This document shows positions 1 through 5,011 of a DNA stretch of 5,770 bases, one piece after another (the first letter of the stretch is position 1; every line of letters begins with the position of its first letter). Below the pieces are notes generated by a model that worked only from the letters and a program-made list of their open reading frames with translations, was not told the DNA's origin and ran no database searches. The translations under genes were made by a program, and so were the position numbers. This stretch comes from Paracoccaceae bacterium. GTDB taxonomy: Bacteria; Pseudomonadota; Alphaproteobacteria; Rhodobacterales; Rhodobacteraceae. The stretch is taken from assembly GCA_007131945.1 (NCBI GenBank), contig SLPP01000050.1, forward strand, positions 1 to 5,770. Direction: 5' to 3'.

Positions 1-2
1 CC

Positions 3-77
3 GGGGAGCGCGACGCGATCAACCCCGTGAGTGACGGTACGTTTCTTGACATCTGCGGCCCGTTCCACGTCGGATGA
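3..77 (+). CDS. Possible 3' end of an upstream gene (partial, unidentified)
   Basis: One frame is open from the left edge and stops at TGA 75-77. It reads GERDAINPVSDGTF, continuing to ...CGPFHVG before the stop. By my count 19 of its 24 codons end in G or C, like the real genes here, while the other two + frames stop at 28-34. No family is recognisable from 24 residues. The stop is followed by non-coding sequence, which fits a gene end. The stretch is too short to be sure and could be chance. Confidence 0.25.
   Translation, partial: GERDAINPVSDGTFLDICGPFHVG
46..75 (+). promoter_or_regulatory. Weak sigma70-type promoter candidate upstream of the TPR gene
   Basis: TTGACA at 46-51 is a perfect -35 hexamer. 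The best -10 at acceptable spacing (18 bases) is TCGGAT at 70-75, which matches TATAAT at only three positions. A start near 82 would give a leader of about 150 bases carrying the CCTGC/GCAGG repeats. Rhodobacter-type promoters tolerate poor -10 elements, so this is possible but unproven. It also overlaps the putative end of the upstream gene. Confidence 0.2.
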
Positions 78-101
78 CGGCCCGGATCTGCTGCGTTGGT
101 T

Positions 102-158
102 CCTGCGACGGCAGGTCACGCCTGCGATCCTGAATCGCGAAAAGCACCTGCGGGCAGG
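102..158. repeat. Cluster of CCTGC/GCAGG inverted repeats in the TPR gene leader
   Basis: The pentamer CCTGC occurs at 102-106, 121-125 and 147-151, and its complement GCAGG at 111-115 and 154-158. GCAGG at 111 can pair with the copy on either side (loops of 4 and 5 bases), so two small hairpins exclude each other. CCTGCGA is also a direct repeat at 102 and 121. The stems are only 5 bp. The cluster could be an operator, a weak terminator of the upstream gene, or chance in GC-rich DNA. The surrounding gap, 78-230, shows no convincing gene. Confidence 0.4.
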
Positions 159-217
159 GCGAACGCCAGGTCGCGCCCGGTCTCGTCATCGGCTGACCGA
201 ATGCGGGCCGAAAACGC

Positions 218-223
218 GGGAGA
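218..223 (+). promoter_or_regulatory. Ribosome binding site of the TPR gene
   Basis: GGGAGA lies 7 bases before ATG 231. It supports this start over the in-frame ATG at 201 and TTG at 96, neither of which has a comparable site. Only the start at 231 places the signal peptide at the N-terminus. Confidence 0.6.
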
Positions 224-230
224 ATGCATC

Positions 231-1862
231 ATGAAGATCACCGACAGTTCAGGCGTCAGACGCCTCGTCGTCGCCCTGATGGCGTCAGGCGCGTTCGGCC
301 TTCACGGCGGCGCCCTGGCGCAGGGTTACGGACATGACCAGGGGCATGACCTGGCACGGCTGGGAACGGTTGAGTTCGATGTCGCGTGCAGCGCCGCCGC
401 GCAGGAACGGTTCAACCATGCAATGGCGCTCTACCATTCCTTCGCCTGGCCCGAGGCGGGGGCCGCATTCACCGCCGTCGCGGAAGCGGACCCGGCCTGC
501 GGCATGGCGCATTGGGGCCGTGCGATGGTTCTGCTGGACAACCCGTTCCTCTGGCCCGGCAGCCTGCCGCCGGAGCGGCTCGACGCGGTCGCGCAGGCCC
601 TCGACGAGGCGCGCGCGGCTGGCCTCGCCACTGCCCGCGAGCAGGGCTATGTCGAGGCGGTCGAGGCCTTCGTGCGCGACCACGCGACCCGCGATCACCG
701 CACGCGCGTCCAGGCCTTCGAGGAGCGGCTGGGGCGCGTCTCCGCCGGGAATCCCGACGACATGGAGGCCGCCATCCTGCACGCGCTGGTGACCTCGGCG
801 AATTTCGATCCGGCCGACCGGACCTATGCCAACCAGCTTCGCGCCGCCGGGATCCTGGAGCCGCTCTTCGCCGCGTATCCCGATCATCCCGGCGTCGCGC
901 ATTACCTGATCCACACCTACGACTATCCGCCGCTGGCGCAGCAAGGCCTGGAGGCGGCGCGGCGCTACGCGGAGATCGCCCCGGATGCGGTGCATGCGCT
1001 CCACATGCCCTCGCACATCTTCACCCGCGTCGGCTACTGGCAGGACTCGATCGACTCCAACCGGGCGTCGCTGGAAGTCGATGGCGGCAGGACGCTCAAC
1101 TCGCACCACGCCTATGACTACCTCGTCTACGCGCATCTGCAGATGGCGCAGGATGCAGCGGCGCGACAGGCATTGTCGGACGCCTATGGCGCCAGCGAGG
1201 TCGACCATTTCGCCGCCGCCTTCGCCTATGCCGCCATGCCCGCCCGCCTGGCGCTCGAGCGCGGCGACTGGGCGGCGGCGGCGGAGCTCGATCTCAGGCC
1301 CGCCGCCGGCGGCTATCCGTGGCAGAAGTATCCGCATGCCGAGGCGATCAACGCCTTCGCCCGCGGCGTCGGCGCGGCACGCAGCGGCGATGGCGCCGCC
1401 GCGCGGGCAGAGCAGGCGCGGCTCGAGGCCCTGCGCGAGGCGACCGGCCCCGCCTACTGGAAGGAGCAGGTCGATATCCAGGCCGAAATCGTCGCCGCGC
1501 TCGCGCTTTGCGCGGAGGGCGGGACGCCGGCCTGCATCGAGGCGCTGCGCGACGCCGCGGCGCGCGAGGACGCGACCGAGAAGCACGTGGTGACGCCCGG
1601 ACCGATCCTTCCGGCGCGCGAGCTGCTGGCCGACATCCTGTTGCAGGACGGAAGGTACGCGGCGGCGCTGGACGAATACGAAGCGGTGCTCGAGAAGGAG
1701 CCGAACCGCTACCGCGCGATCGCCGGTGCGATGACCGCGGCGCGCGAGGCGGGCAAGCCGGAGGCGGCGCGCCGGCATGCCGTGCATCTCCTCGAGCAGG
1801 CGGCGGAGGCCGACAGCGCGCGCGAGTCGCTGCAGGCGGCCCGGGAGATCACCGCGGGATGA
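231..1862 (+). CDS. Exported tetratricopeptide-repeat protein of unknown function
   Basis: A 543-residue protein. Residues 1-30 form a Sec-type signal peptide (Arg10-Arg11, hydrophobic core, ALA|Q cleavage), so it should act in the periplasm. The body is alpha-helical and TPR-like: a first helical pair at about 53-100 with FNHAMALYHSF and DPACGMAHWGRAM, and a clear TPR at about 461-525. I recognise the pattern of a widespread uncharacterised family with motifs of the type GVAHYLIHTYD (221-231), HALHMPSHIFTR (255-266) and NSHHAYDYLVYAHLQ (290-304). These histidine-rich motifs go beyond ordinary TPR consensus and suggest a binding or catalytic pocket (inference). Cys53 and Cys90, and Cys427 and Cys435, could form disulfides in the periplasm. 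It has its own leader and a strong inverted repeat after the stop, so it is probably transcribed alone. TPR class is fairly certain; the function is not known. Confidence 0.9.
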   Translation: MKITDSSGVRRLVVALMASGAFGLHGGALAQGYGHDQGHDLARLGTVEFDVACSAAAQERFNHAMALYHSFAWPEAGAAFTAVAEADPACGMAHWGRAMVLLDNPFLWPGSLPPERLDAVAQALDEARAAGLATAREQGYVEAVEAFVRDHATRDHRTRVQAFEERLGRVSAGNPDDMEAAILHALVTSANFDPADRTYANQLRAAGILEPLFAAYPDHPGVAHYLIHTYDYPPLAQQGLEAARRYAEIAPDAVHALHMPSHIFTRVGYWQDSIDSNRASLEVDGGRTLNSHHAYDYLVYAHLQMAQDAAARQALSDAYGASEVDHFAAAFAYAAMPARLALERGDWAAAAELDLRPAAGGYPWQKYPHAEAINAFARGVGAARSGDGAAARAEQARLEALREATGPAYWKEQVDIQAEIVAALALCAEGGTPACIEALRDAAAREDATEKHVVTPGPILPARELLADILLQDGRYAAALDEYEAVLEKEPNRYRAIAGAMTAAREAGKPEAARRHAVHLLEQAAEADSARESLQAAREITAG

Positions 1863-1870
1863 CGCCGCGG

Positions 1871-1907
1871 GCGCGGCGCGGCCTTGCGACCGGGGGCCGC
1901 GCCGCGC
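1871..1907 (+). terminator. Perfect 13-bp inverted repeat after the TPR gene, probable terminator
   Basis: GCGCGGCGCGGCC at 1871-1883 is exactly complementary to GGCCGCGCCGCGC at 1895-1907, with an 11-base spacer that two U-G pairs could shorten. It begins 8 bases after the stop codon. No T-run follows the right arm, so if it terminates it does so through stem strength or with Rho. It could also protect the mRNA 3' end. Its position between two genes that appear separately transcribed supports a terminator role. Confidence 0.6.
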
Positions 1908-1936
1908 GTCCGGCATCTGTCCGATAGCGGCGCGGA

Positions 1937-1965
1937 CCGGCGTCATCGCCCGCCGCCGGCGTTTT
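1937..1965 (+). terminator. Second small hairpin followed by TTTT
   Basis: CCGGCG at 1937-1942 pairs with CGCCGG at 1954-1959 across an 11-base loop, and TTTT follows at 1962-1965. This is the shape of a weak intrinsic terminator and may back up the stronger repeat at 1871-1907. The stem is only 6 bp and the T-run short, so it may be incidental. Confidence 0.25.
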
Positions 1966-1977
1966 CGGTTCCGCCCG

Positions 1978-2006
1978 ATTGCGCCCCCCGCCGCCCCGCC
2001 CCATAT
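1978..2006 (+). promoter_or_regulatory. Candidate heat-shock (RpoH-type) promoter of the protease gene
   Basis: CCCCATAT at 1999-2006 matches the known sigma32 -10 consensus (CCCCATnT). Exactly 14 bases upstream is ATTGCGC (1978-1984), which shares the TTG core of the sigma32 -35 element CTTGAAA. The spacing falls in the 13-15 base range of that class. Transcription would begin near 2012, giving a leader of about 20 bases. Read as sigma70, the same site is TTGCGC, 17 bases, CATATT, a poorer match. Heat-shock control is plausible for an HtrA protease, but the -35 is weak. Confidence 0.35.
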
Positions 2007-2024
2007 TCCGGGCGGAAACCGATC

Positions 2025-2030
2025 GGAGGA
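2025..2030 (+). promoter_or_regulatory. Ribosome binding site of the HtrA protease gene
   Basis: GGAGGA is a strong Shine-Dalgarno match but sits only 4 bases before ATG 2035, closer than usual. It still fixes this start, because the encoded protein then begins directly with a signal peptide. Confidence 0.65.
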
Positions 2031-2034
2031 ACGC

Positions 2035-3420
2035 ATGCGGGCGCTTCTGGCACTGGTGTTGATGATCCCGGTCCTGCCGCAGGGCGGGCAGGCGCAGACG
2101 ATCCCCGAGGATCGCGGCCAGATCGCGCTCAGCTTCGCCCCGGTCGTGCGCGCGGCCGCGCCGGCCGTCGTCAGCATCTACGCCAGCCGCGTCGTCGAGA
2201 CGCGGGTCAGTCCCTTCTTCGACGACCCGCTCTTCGGCCAGCTCTTCGGCGATTTCGGCCGGCGCGTGCCGCGGGTGCAGAACGCGCTCGGCTCGGGCGT
2301 CATCGTCTCGGAAGACGGGATCGTGGTGTCGAACCACCATGTCGTCGAGGGCGCCCACGATATCCGCATCGTCCTCGGCGACCGGCGGGAGTTCTCGGCC
2401 GAGCTGATCCTGGAGGACGCCGAGAGCGACCTCGCCATCCTGCGCATCCGCGGTGCCGAGCGGCTGCCGGCCCTCGCGCTGGCCGATTCCGACCGGCTGG
2501 AAGTGGGCGATCTCGTCCTCTCCATCGGCAATCCTTTCGGGGTCGGGCAGACGGTGTCGAGCGGCATCGTCTCGGCGCTCGCCCGCTCGGGGATCACGCT
2601 GGGTTCGGGGCGCGGCTATTTCATCCAGACCGACGCGGCGATCAATCCGGGCAATTCGGGGGGCGCTCTGGTCGACACGAGCGGCCGGCTCGTCGGCATC
2701 AACACCGCGATCCTGACGCGAACCGGGGGGTCGCACGGCATCGGCTTCGCCATCCCCTCGAACCTCGTGGTGCAGGTCGTGGCGCAGGCGCAGGCCGGGG
2801 CGCGCCGCTTCCGCCGGCCCTGGGCGGGGATGAGCGGGCAGGCGGTCGATGCCAGCCTCGCCGAGGCCTTCGGGATGTCGCTGCCGCAGGGCGTCGTGAT
2901 CACCGACCTGCACCCGCTGAGCCCGCTTGCCGCGGCCGGGCTGCGGCCGGGCGACGTGATCCTCGCGCTCGACGGCGAGCCGGTGAACTCGCCGCCCGAG
3001 ATGATCTTCCGCATGGCCGCGCGCGGGATCGGCGCCGAGGCGCGGCTGGAGGTCTTGCGCAACGGCGCCGGGGAAAGGGTCGCGATCGACCTGATCGCGC
3101 CGCCGGAAGTGCCGCCGCGCGACCGGCTCGAGGTCAGCCACGGCGTCGCCCTGCGCGGGCTCGTCGCCGAGAACATCAACCCGGCGGTGATCGCCGAACA
3201 CGACCTGCCCCCCGGCATCTCCGCCGGCGTCGTCGTGGTCGAGGCGCGCGACATCGCCGGGCGCGCGGGGCTTCGGCCGGGCGACGTCCTCCTTGCGGTC
3301 AACCGTCAGCCCGTCGCCACGACCGGGGCGCTCGACCGCGTGCTGCGCGATCCGACCCGCAACTGGGAGGTCGAGATCCTGCGCGAGGGCCGGCGCAGCT
3401 GGCTGCGTTTCCGCATCTGA
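2035..3420 (+). CDS. htrA: Periplasmic serine endoprotease of the HtrA/DegQ family
   Basis: A 461-residue protease-chaperone of the Do family (DegP/DegQ/MucD) that degrades or refolds misfolded envelope proteins. Residues 1-20 are a signal peptide with cleavage after GQA. The trypsin-like domain, about 30-250, carries the full triad: His102 in SNHHVVEG, Asp132 in ESDLAIL and Ser208 in NPGNSGGAL. Two PDZ domains follow, about 265-355 and 370-461, each with a GLRPGDV motif (302-308, 412-418). The LA loop before the catalytic His is short (FFDDPLFGQLFG) and lacks the long Gln-rich insert of E. coli DegP, which makes it more DegQ-like. Length fits the two-PDZ members (DegP is about 450-475). Probable terminators on both sides and a heat-shock-like promoter suggest it is transcribed alone. 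The family is certain; the choice between DegP and DegQ names is not, so a generic symbol is used. Confidence 0.96.
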   Translation: MRALLALVLMIPVLPQGGQAQTIPEDRGQIALSFAPVVRAAAPAVVSIYASRVVETRVSPFFDDPLFGQLFGDFGRRVPRVQNALGSGVIVSEDGIVVSNHHVVEGAHDIRIVLGDRREFSAELILEDAESDLAILRIRGAERLPALALADSDRLEVGDLVLSIGNPFGVGQTVSSGIVSALARSGITLGSGRGYFIQTDAAINPGNSGGALVDTSGRLVGINTAILTRTGGSHGIGFAIPSNLVVQVVAQAQAGARRFRRPWAGMSGQAVDASLAEAFGMSLPQGVVITDLHPLSPLAAAGLRPGDVILALDGEPVNSPPEMIFRMAARGIGAEARLEVLRNGAGERVAIDLIAPPEVPPRDRLEVSHGVALRGLVAENINPAVIAEHDLPPGISAGVVVVEARDIAGRAGLRPGDVLLAVNRQPVATTGALDRVLRDPTRNWEVEILREGRRSWLRFRI

Positions 3421-3452
3421 GCGCCGCGCCGTCGGACGCGCCGGCCGGTCGC

Positions 3453-3601
3453 GCGATGGCCCCCGCGCCGCGCCCGGCACGGGCGCGGCGCCCGGCCCAA
3501 CGCGAGGAAGGTTGCACCGGAGGTGCAGCCTGACGAGGGGCGGGAGAACCCCAGCTGCCGCGAGGCCATCGGGTGCCGGCCGCCCGCCGGTCGGCCATCG
3601 C
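3453..3601 (+). other. Inverted-repeat-rich gap; possible structured leader or small RNA
   Basis: The 233-base gap between the protease gene and rarA holds no convincing gene but an unusual density of pairing. CGATGGCC at 3454-3461 is complementary to GGCCATCG, which occurs twice, at 3564-3571 and 3593-3600; with the second copy the match extends to 9 bp. Inside lie a perfect 12-bp hairpin (3465-3491), a 9-bp hairpin with a GGA loop and one U-G pair (3510-3530), and GGGG/CCCC at 3537-3552. Another stem, 3575-3581/3589-3595, competes with the outer pairing. Taken with the first GGCCATCG copy, this could fold as a closed multi-branch RNA of about 118 bases. I compared it by eye with SAH, cobalamin, glycine and fluoride riboswitches and with RNase P and SRP RNA, and it matches none. 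High GC alone yields many such pairings, so the evidence is moderate to weak. Confidence 0.3.
3465..3491 (+). terminator. Perfect 12-bp hairpin with a 3-base loop, probable protease-gene terminator
   Basis: GCGCCGCGCCCG (3465-3476) and CGGGCGCGGCGC (3480-3491) are exact complements around the loop GCA. The hairpin starts 44 bases after the protease stop codon. The stem is all G-C and no T-run follows, so it is either a GC-type terminator, a Rho-assisted site or a stabilising 3' end. It may instead belong to the larger structured element in this gap. Confidence 0.5.
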
Positions 3602-3629
3602 CCCCGTTCCCGCCGGCGCGGCAACCGGC

Positions 3630-3635
3630 TATGAT
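3630..3635 (+). promoter_or_regulatory. Possible -10 element for the rarA-crcB-rluC operon
   Basis: TATGAT matches the sigma70 -10 consensus at five of six positions. No good -35 lies 16-18 bases upstream (TTCCCG at 3607-3612 shares only TT). Transcription would start near 3642, leaving a leader of about 12 bases that begins at the Shine-Dalgarno site, which is short. This is the best promoter-like element in the gap, but it is weakly supported. Confidence 0.25.
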
Positions 3636-3641
3636 CCGCCC

Positions 3642-3648
3642 GAGGTGA
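3642..3648 (+). promoter_or_regulatory. Ribosome binding site of rarA
   Basis: GAGGTGA is a seven-base match to the 16S anti-Shine-Dalgarno complement, 5 bases before ATG 3654. It decides this start over the in-frame GTG at 3573. That longer form would add 27 residues unlike RarA N-termini. Confidence 0.75.
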
Positions 3649-3653
3649 CCCGC

Positions 3654-4970
3654 ATGGCCGATCTCTTCGACACCGCCCCCGCCGCGTCGCGCGCCGATAC
3701 CGCGCCGCGCCCGCTCGCCGACCGGCTGCGGCCGACGACGCTGGCCGACGTGATCGGCCAGGACCGGATCCTCGCCCGCGACGGCCCGCTGGGCGCGATG
3801 CTCGCCTCGGGCGCGCTCTCCTCGCTCGTGCTCTGGGGCCCGCCGGGGACCGGCAAGACCACCATCGCCCGGCTTCTCGCCGAGGCGACGGATCTGCATT
3901 TCGTCCAGATCAGCGCCATCTTCACCGGCGTCCAGGACCTGCGCCGCGTCTTCGAGGCGGCGAAACACCGGCGCGCCAACGGCCAGGGCACGCTTCTCTT
4001 CGTCGACGAGATCCACCGCTTCAACAAGGCCCAGCAGGACGGCTTCCTGCCGCATATGGAGGACGGCACGATCCTGCTCGTTGGCGCCACGACCGAGAAT
4101 CCCTCGTTCGAGCTCAACGCCGCGCTGCTGTCGCGCGCGCAGGTGATCGTGCTCGACCGCCTCAGCCTCGCCGATCTCGAACGCCTCGCGCAGCGCGCCG
4201 AACAGGCGCTGGGCCGGCCGCTGCCGCTGCAAGCGCCGGCGCGCGAGGCGCTGCTCGAGATGGCCGATGGCGACGGCCGCGCGCTTCTCAACCTCGTCGA
4301 GCAGATCGCCGCCTGGAAGCTCGACGCGCCCATCGATGTCGCGACGCTCTCGGCCCGGCTGATGCGGCGCGCGGCGCAGTACGACAAGGCGGGCGACGCG
4401 CATTACAACCTGATCTCGGCGCTGCACAAGTCGGTGCGCGGCTCGGACCCCGACGCCGCGCTCTACTGGCTCGCGCGGATGCTCGAGGGCGGCGAGGATC
4501 CGCGCTACCTCGCCCGCCGCATCACCCGCATGGCGATCGAGGATATCGGGCTGGCCGATCCCCAGGCCCAGGCCCACTGCCTGCACGCCTGGGAGGTCTA
4601 TGAACGCCTTGGCAGTCCCGAGGGCGAGCTGGCGCTGGCGCAGGCCGTGGTCTACCTCGCGCTGGCGCCGAAGTCGAACGCGACCTACACCGCCTTCGGC
4701 GCGGCGCGCCGGCTGGCGAAGCAGACGGGCTCGAAGCCGCCGCCCGCGCATATCCTCAACGCGCCGACGAAGCTCATGGCCGAGCAGGGCTATGGCGAGG
4801 GCTACGAGTACGACCACGACGCCGAGGACGGCTTCTCGGGCCAGGACTATTTCCCCGAGGGGGTGAAACGCCCGGTCCTCTACGCCCCGCCCGAACGCGG
4901 TTTCGAGCGCGAACTGAGGAAGCGGCTCGACTGGTTCGCGAGGCTGCGCGCGCGCCGGCAGAGCGGCTGA
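3654..4970 (+). CDS. rarA: Replication-associated recombination protein A (RarA/MgsA), AAA+ ATPase
   Basis: A 438-residue cytoplasmic AAA+ ATPase, near the usual length (E. coli about 447). Related to clamp-loader subunits and eukaryotic WRNIP1, it acts with single-strand binding protein at stalled replication forks and gaps. The N-terminus has the family pattern PLADRLRPTTLADVIGQ (20-36). Walker A is GPPGTGKT (62-69), Walker B LLFVDE followed by IHRFNKAQQD (114-129), sensor 1 GATTENPS (144-151) and the likely arginine finger Arg161 in LLSRAQV. The C-terminal half has the MgsA features HYNLISALHKSVRGSDPDAA, ARRITRMAIEDIGLADP and, near the end, GQDYFPEG. Nothing is missing or shifted. It appears to be the first gene of an operon with crcB and rluC. 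The link is shared transcription and conserved order, not a known joint function. Confidence 0.97.
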   Translation: MADLFDTAPAASRADTAPRPLADRLRPTTLADVIGQDRILARDGPLGAMLASGALSSLVLWGPPGTGKTTIARLLAEATDLHFVQISAIFTGVQDLRRVFEAAKHRRANGQGTLLFVDEIHRFNKAQQDGFLPHMEDGTILLVGATTENPSFELNAALLSRAQVIVLDRLSLADLERLAQRAEQALGRPLPLQAPAREALLEMADGDGRALLNLVEQIAAWKLDAPIDVATLSARLMRRAAQYDKAGDAHYNLISALHKSVRGSDPDAALYWLARMLEGGEDPRYLARRITRMAIEDIGLADPQAQAHCLHAWEVYERLGSPEGELALAQAVVYLALAPKSNATYTAFGAARRLAKQTGSKPPPAHILNAPTKLMAEQGYGEGYEYDHDAEDGFSGQDYFPEGVKRPVLYAPPERGFERELRKRLDWFARLRARRQSG

Positions 4971-4971
4971 A

Positions 4972-4991
4972 CGGCGGTTGACAAGCCGCCG
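4972..4991 (+). repeat. Small hairpin between rarA and crcB
   Basis: CGGCGG (4972-4977) pairs with CCGCCG (4986-4991) around the 8-base loop TTGACAAG, starting 2 bases after the rarA stop. There is no T-run, and crcB starts 20 bases later. It may slow transcription, protect the upstream message or be incidental. It is not a fluoride riboswitch: the whole gap is 41 bases, too short for that pseudoknotted aptamer. Confidence 0.4.
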
Positions 4992-5003
4992 CGCGCGCGG
5001 AAA

Positions 5004-5008
5004 GAGGG
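5004..5008 (+). promoter_or_regulatory. Ribosome binding site of crcB (short spacing)
   Basis: GAGGG lies just 3 bases before ATG 5012, closer than the optimum, so initiation may be modest. No other in-frame start fits the CrcB N-terminus better. Confidence 0.45.
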
Positions 5009-5011
5009 CGC

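Noticed and set aside
96..230. Longer N-terminus of the TPR protein from TTG 96 or ATG 201
   Set aside because: Neither start has a good Shine-Dalgarno site, and both would bury the signal peptide inside the protein. ATG 231 has GGGAGA at 7 bases.
31..234. 67-codon + strand frame from GTG 31 whose stop overlaps the TPR gene start (ATGA)
   Set aside because: The overlap looks like translational coupling, but only about 64% of its codons end in G/C against a much higher share in the real genes. It has no ribosome binding site and no recognisable product.
246..320. Twin-arginine (Tat) signal in the TPR protein (GVRRLVV)
   Set aside because: The two arginines lack the S/T-R-R-x-F-L-K context. 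The segment is better read as an ordinary Sec signal peptide with two positive charges.
285..2177. 630-codon open frame on the minus strand
   Set aside because: It lies antisense to the TPR gene and the protease start. Its product is Arg/Gly/Ala-rich with no recognisable domain, and it arises from the mirrored codon bias of a high-GC gene.
3456..3533. Small frame from ATG 3456 in the protease-rarA gap
   Set aside because: It encodes only 25 residues rich in Ala/Pro/Arg, passes through the perfect hairpin, and has no ribosome binding site.
3497..3560. Resemblance to an SAH or cobalamin riboswitch (GAGGAAGGTTGCACC, CAGCTGCCGCGAGG)
   Set aside because: Only scattered bases agree. The conserved core elements of either class are missing, and the downstream gene rarA has no link to those ligands.
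1849..3624. 591-codon open frame on the minus strand
   Set aside because: It is antisense to the HtrA gene, whose triad and PDZ motifs are unambiguous. The product is low-complexity Arg/Asp/Ala, with no ribosome binding site or family.
3573..3653. 27-residue N-terminal extension of RarA from GTG 3573
   Set aside because: ATG 3654 has an excellent GAGGTGA site, and the extension does not resemble RarA proteins.
3306..4817. 503-codon open frame on the minus strand
   Set aside because: It is antisense to rarA and crosses the structured gap. There is no domain, and its composition is that of a shadow frame.
4978..5007. Perfect TTGACA as a promoter -35 for crcB
   Set aside because: No -10 is present at 16-18 bases (AAAGAG matches 2 of 6). 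The -10 would abut the start codon, and TTGACA lies in a hairpin loop.
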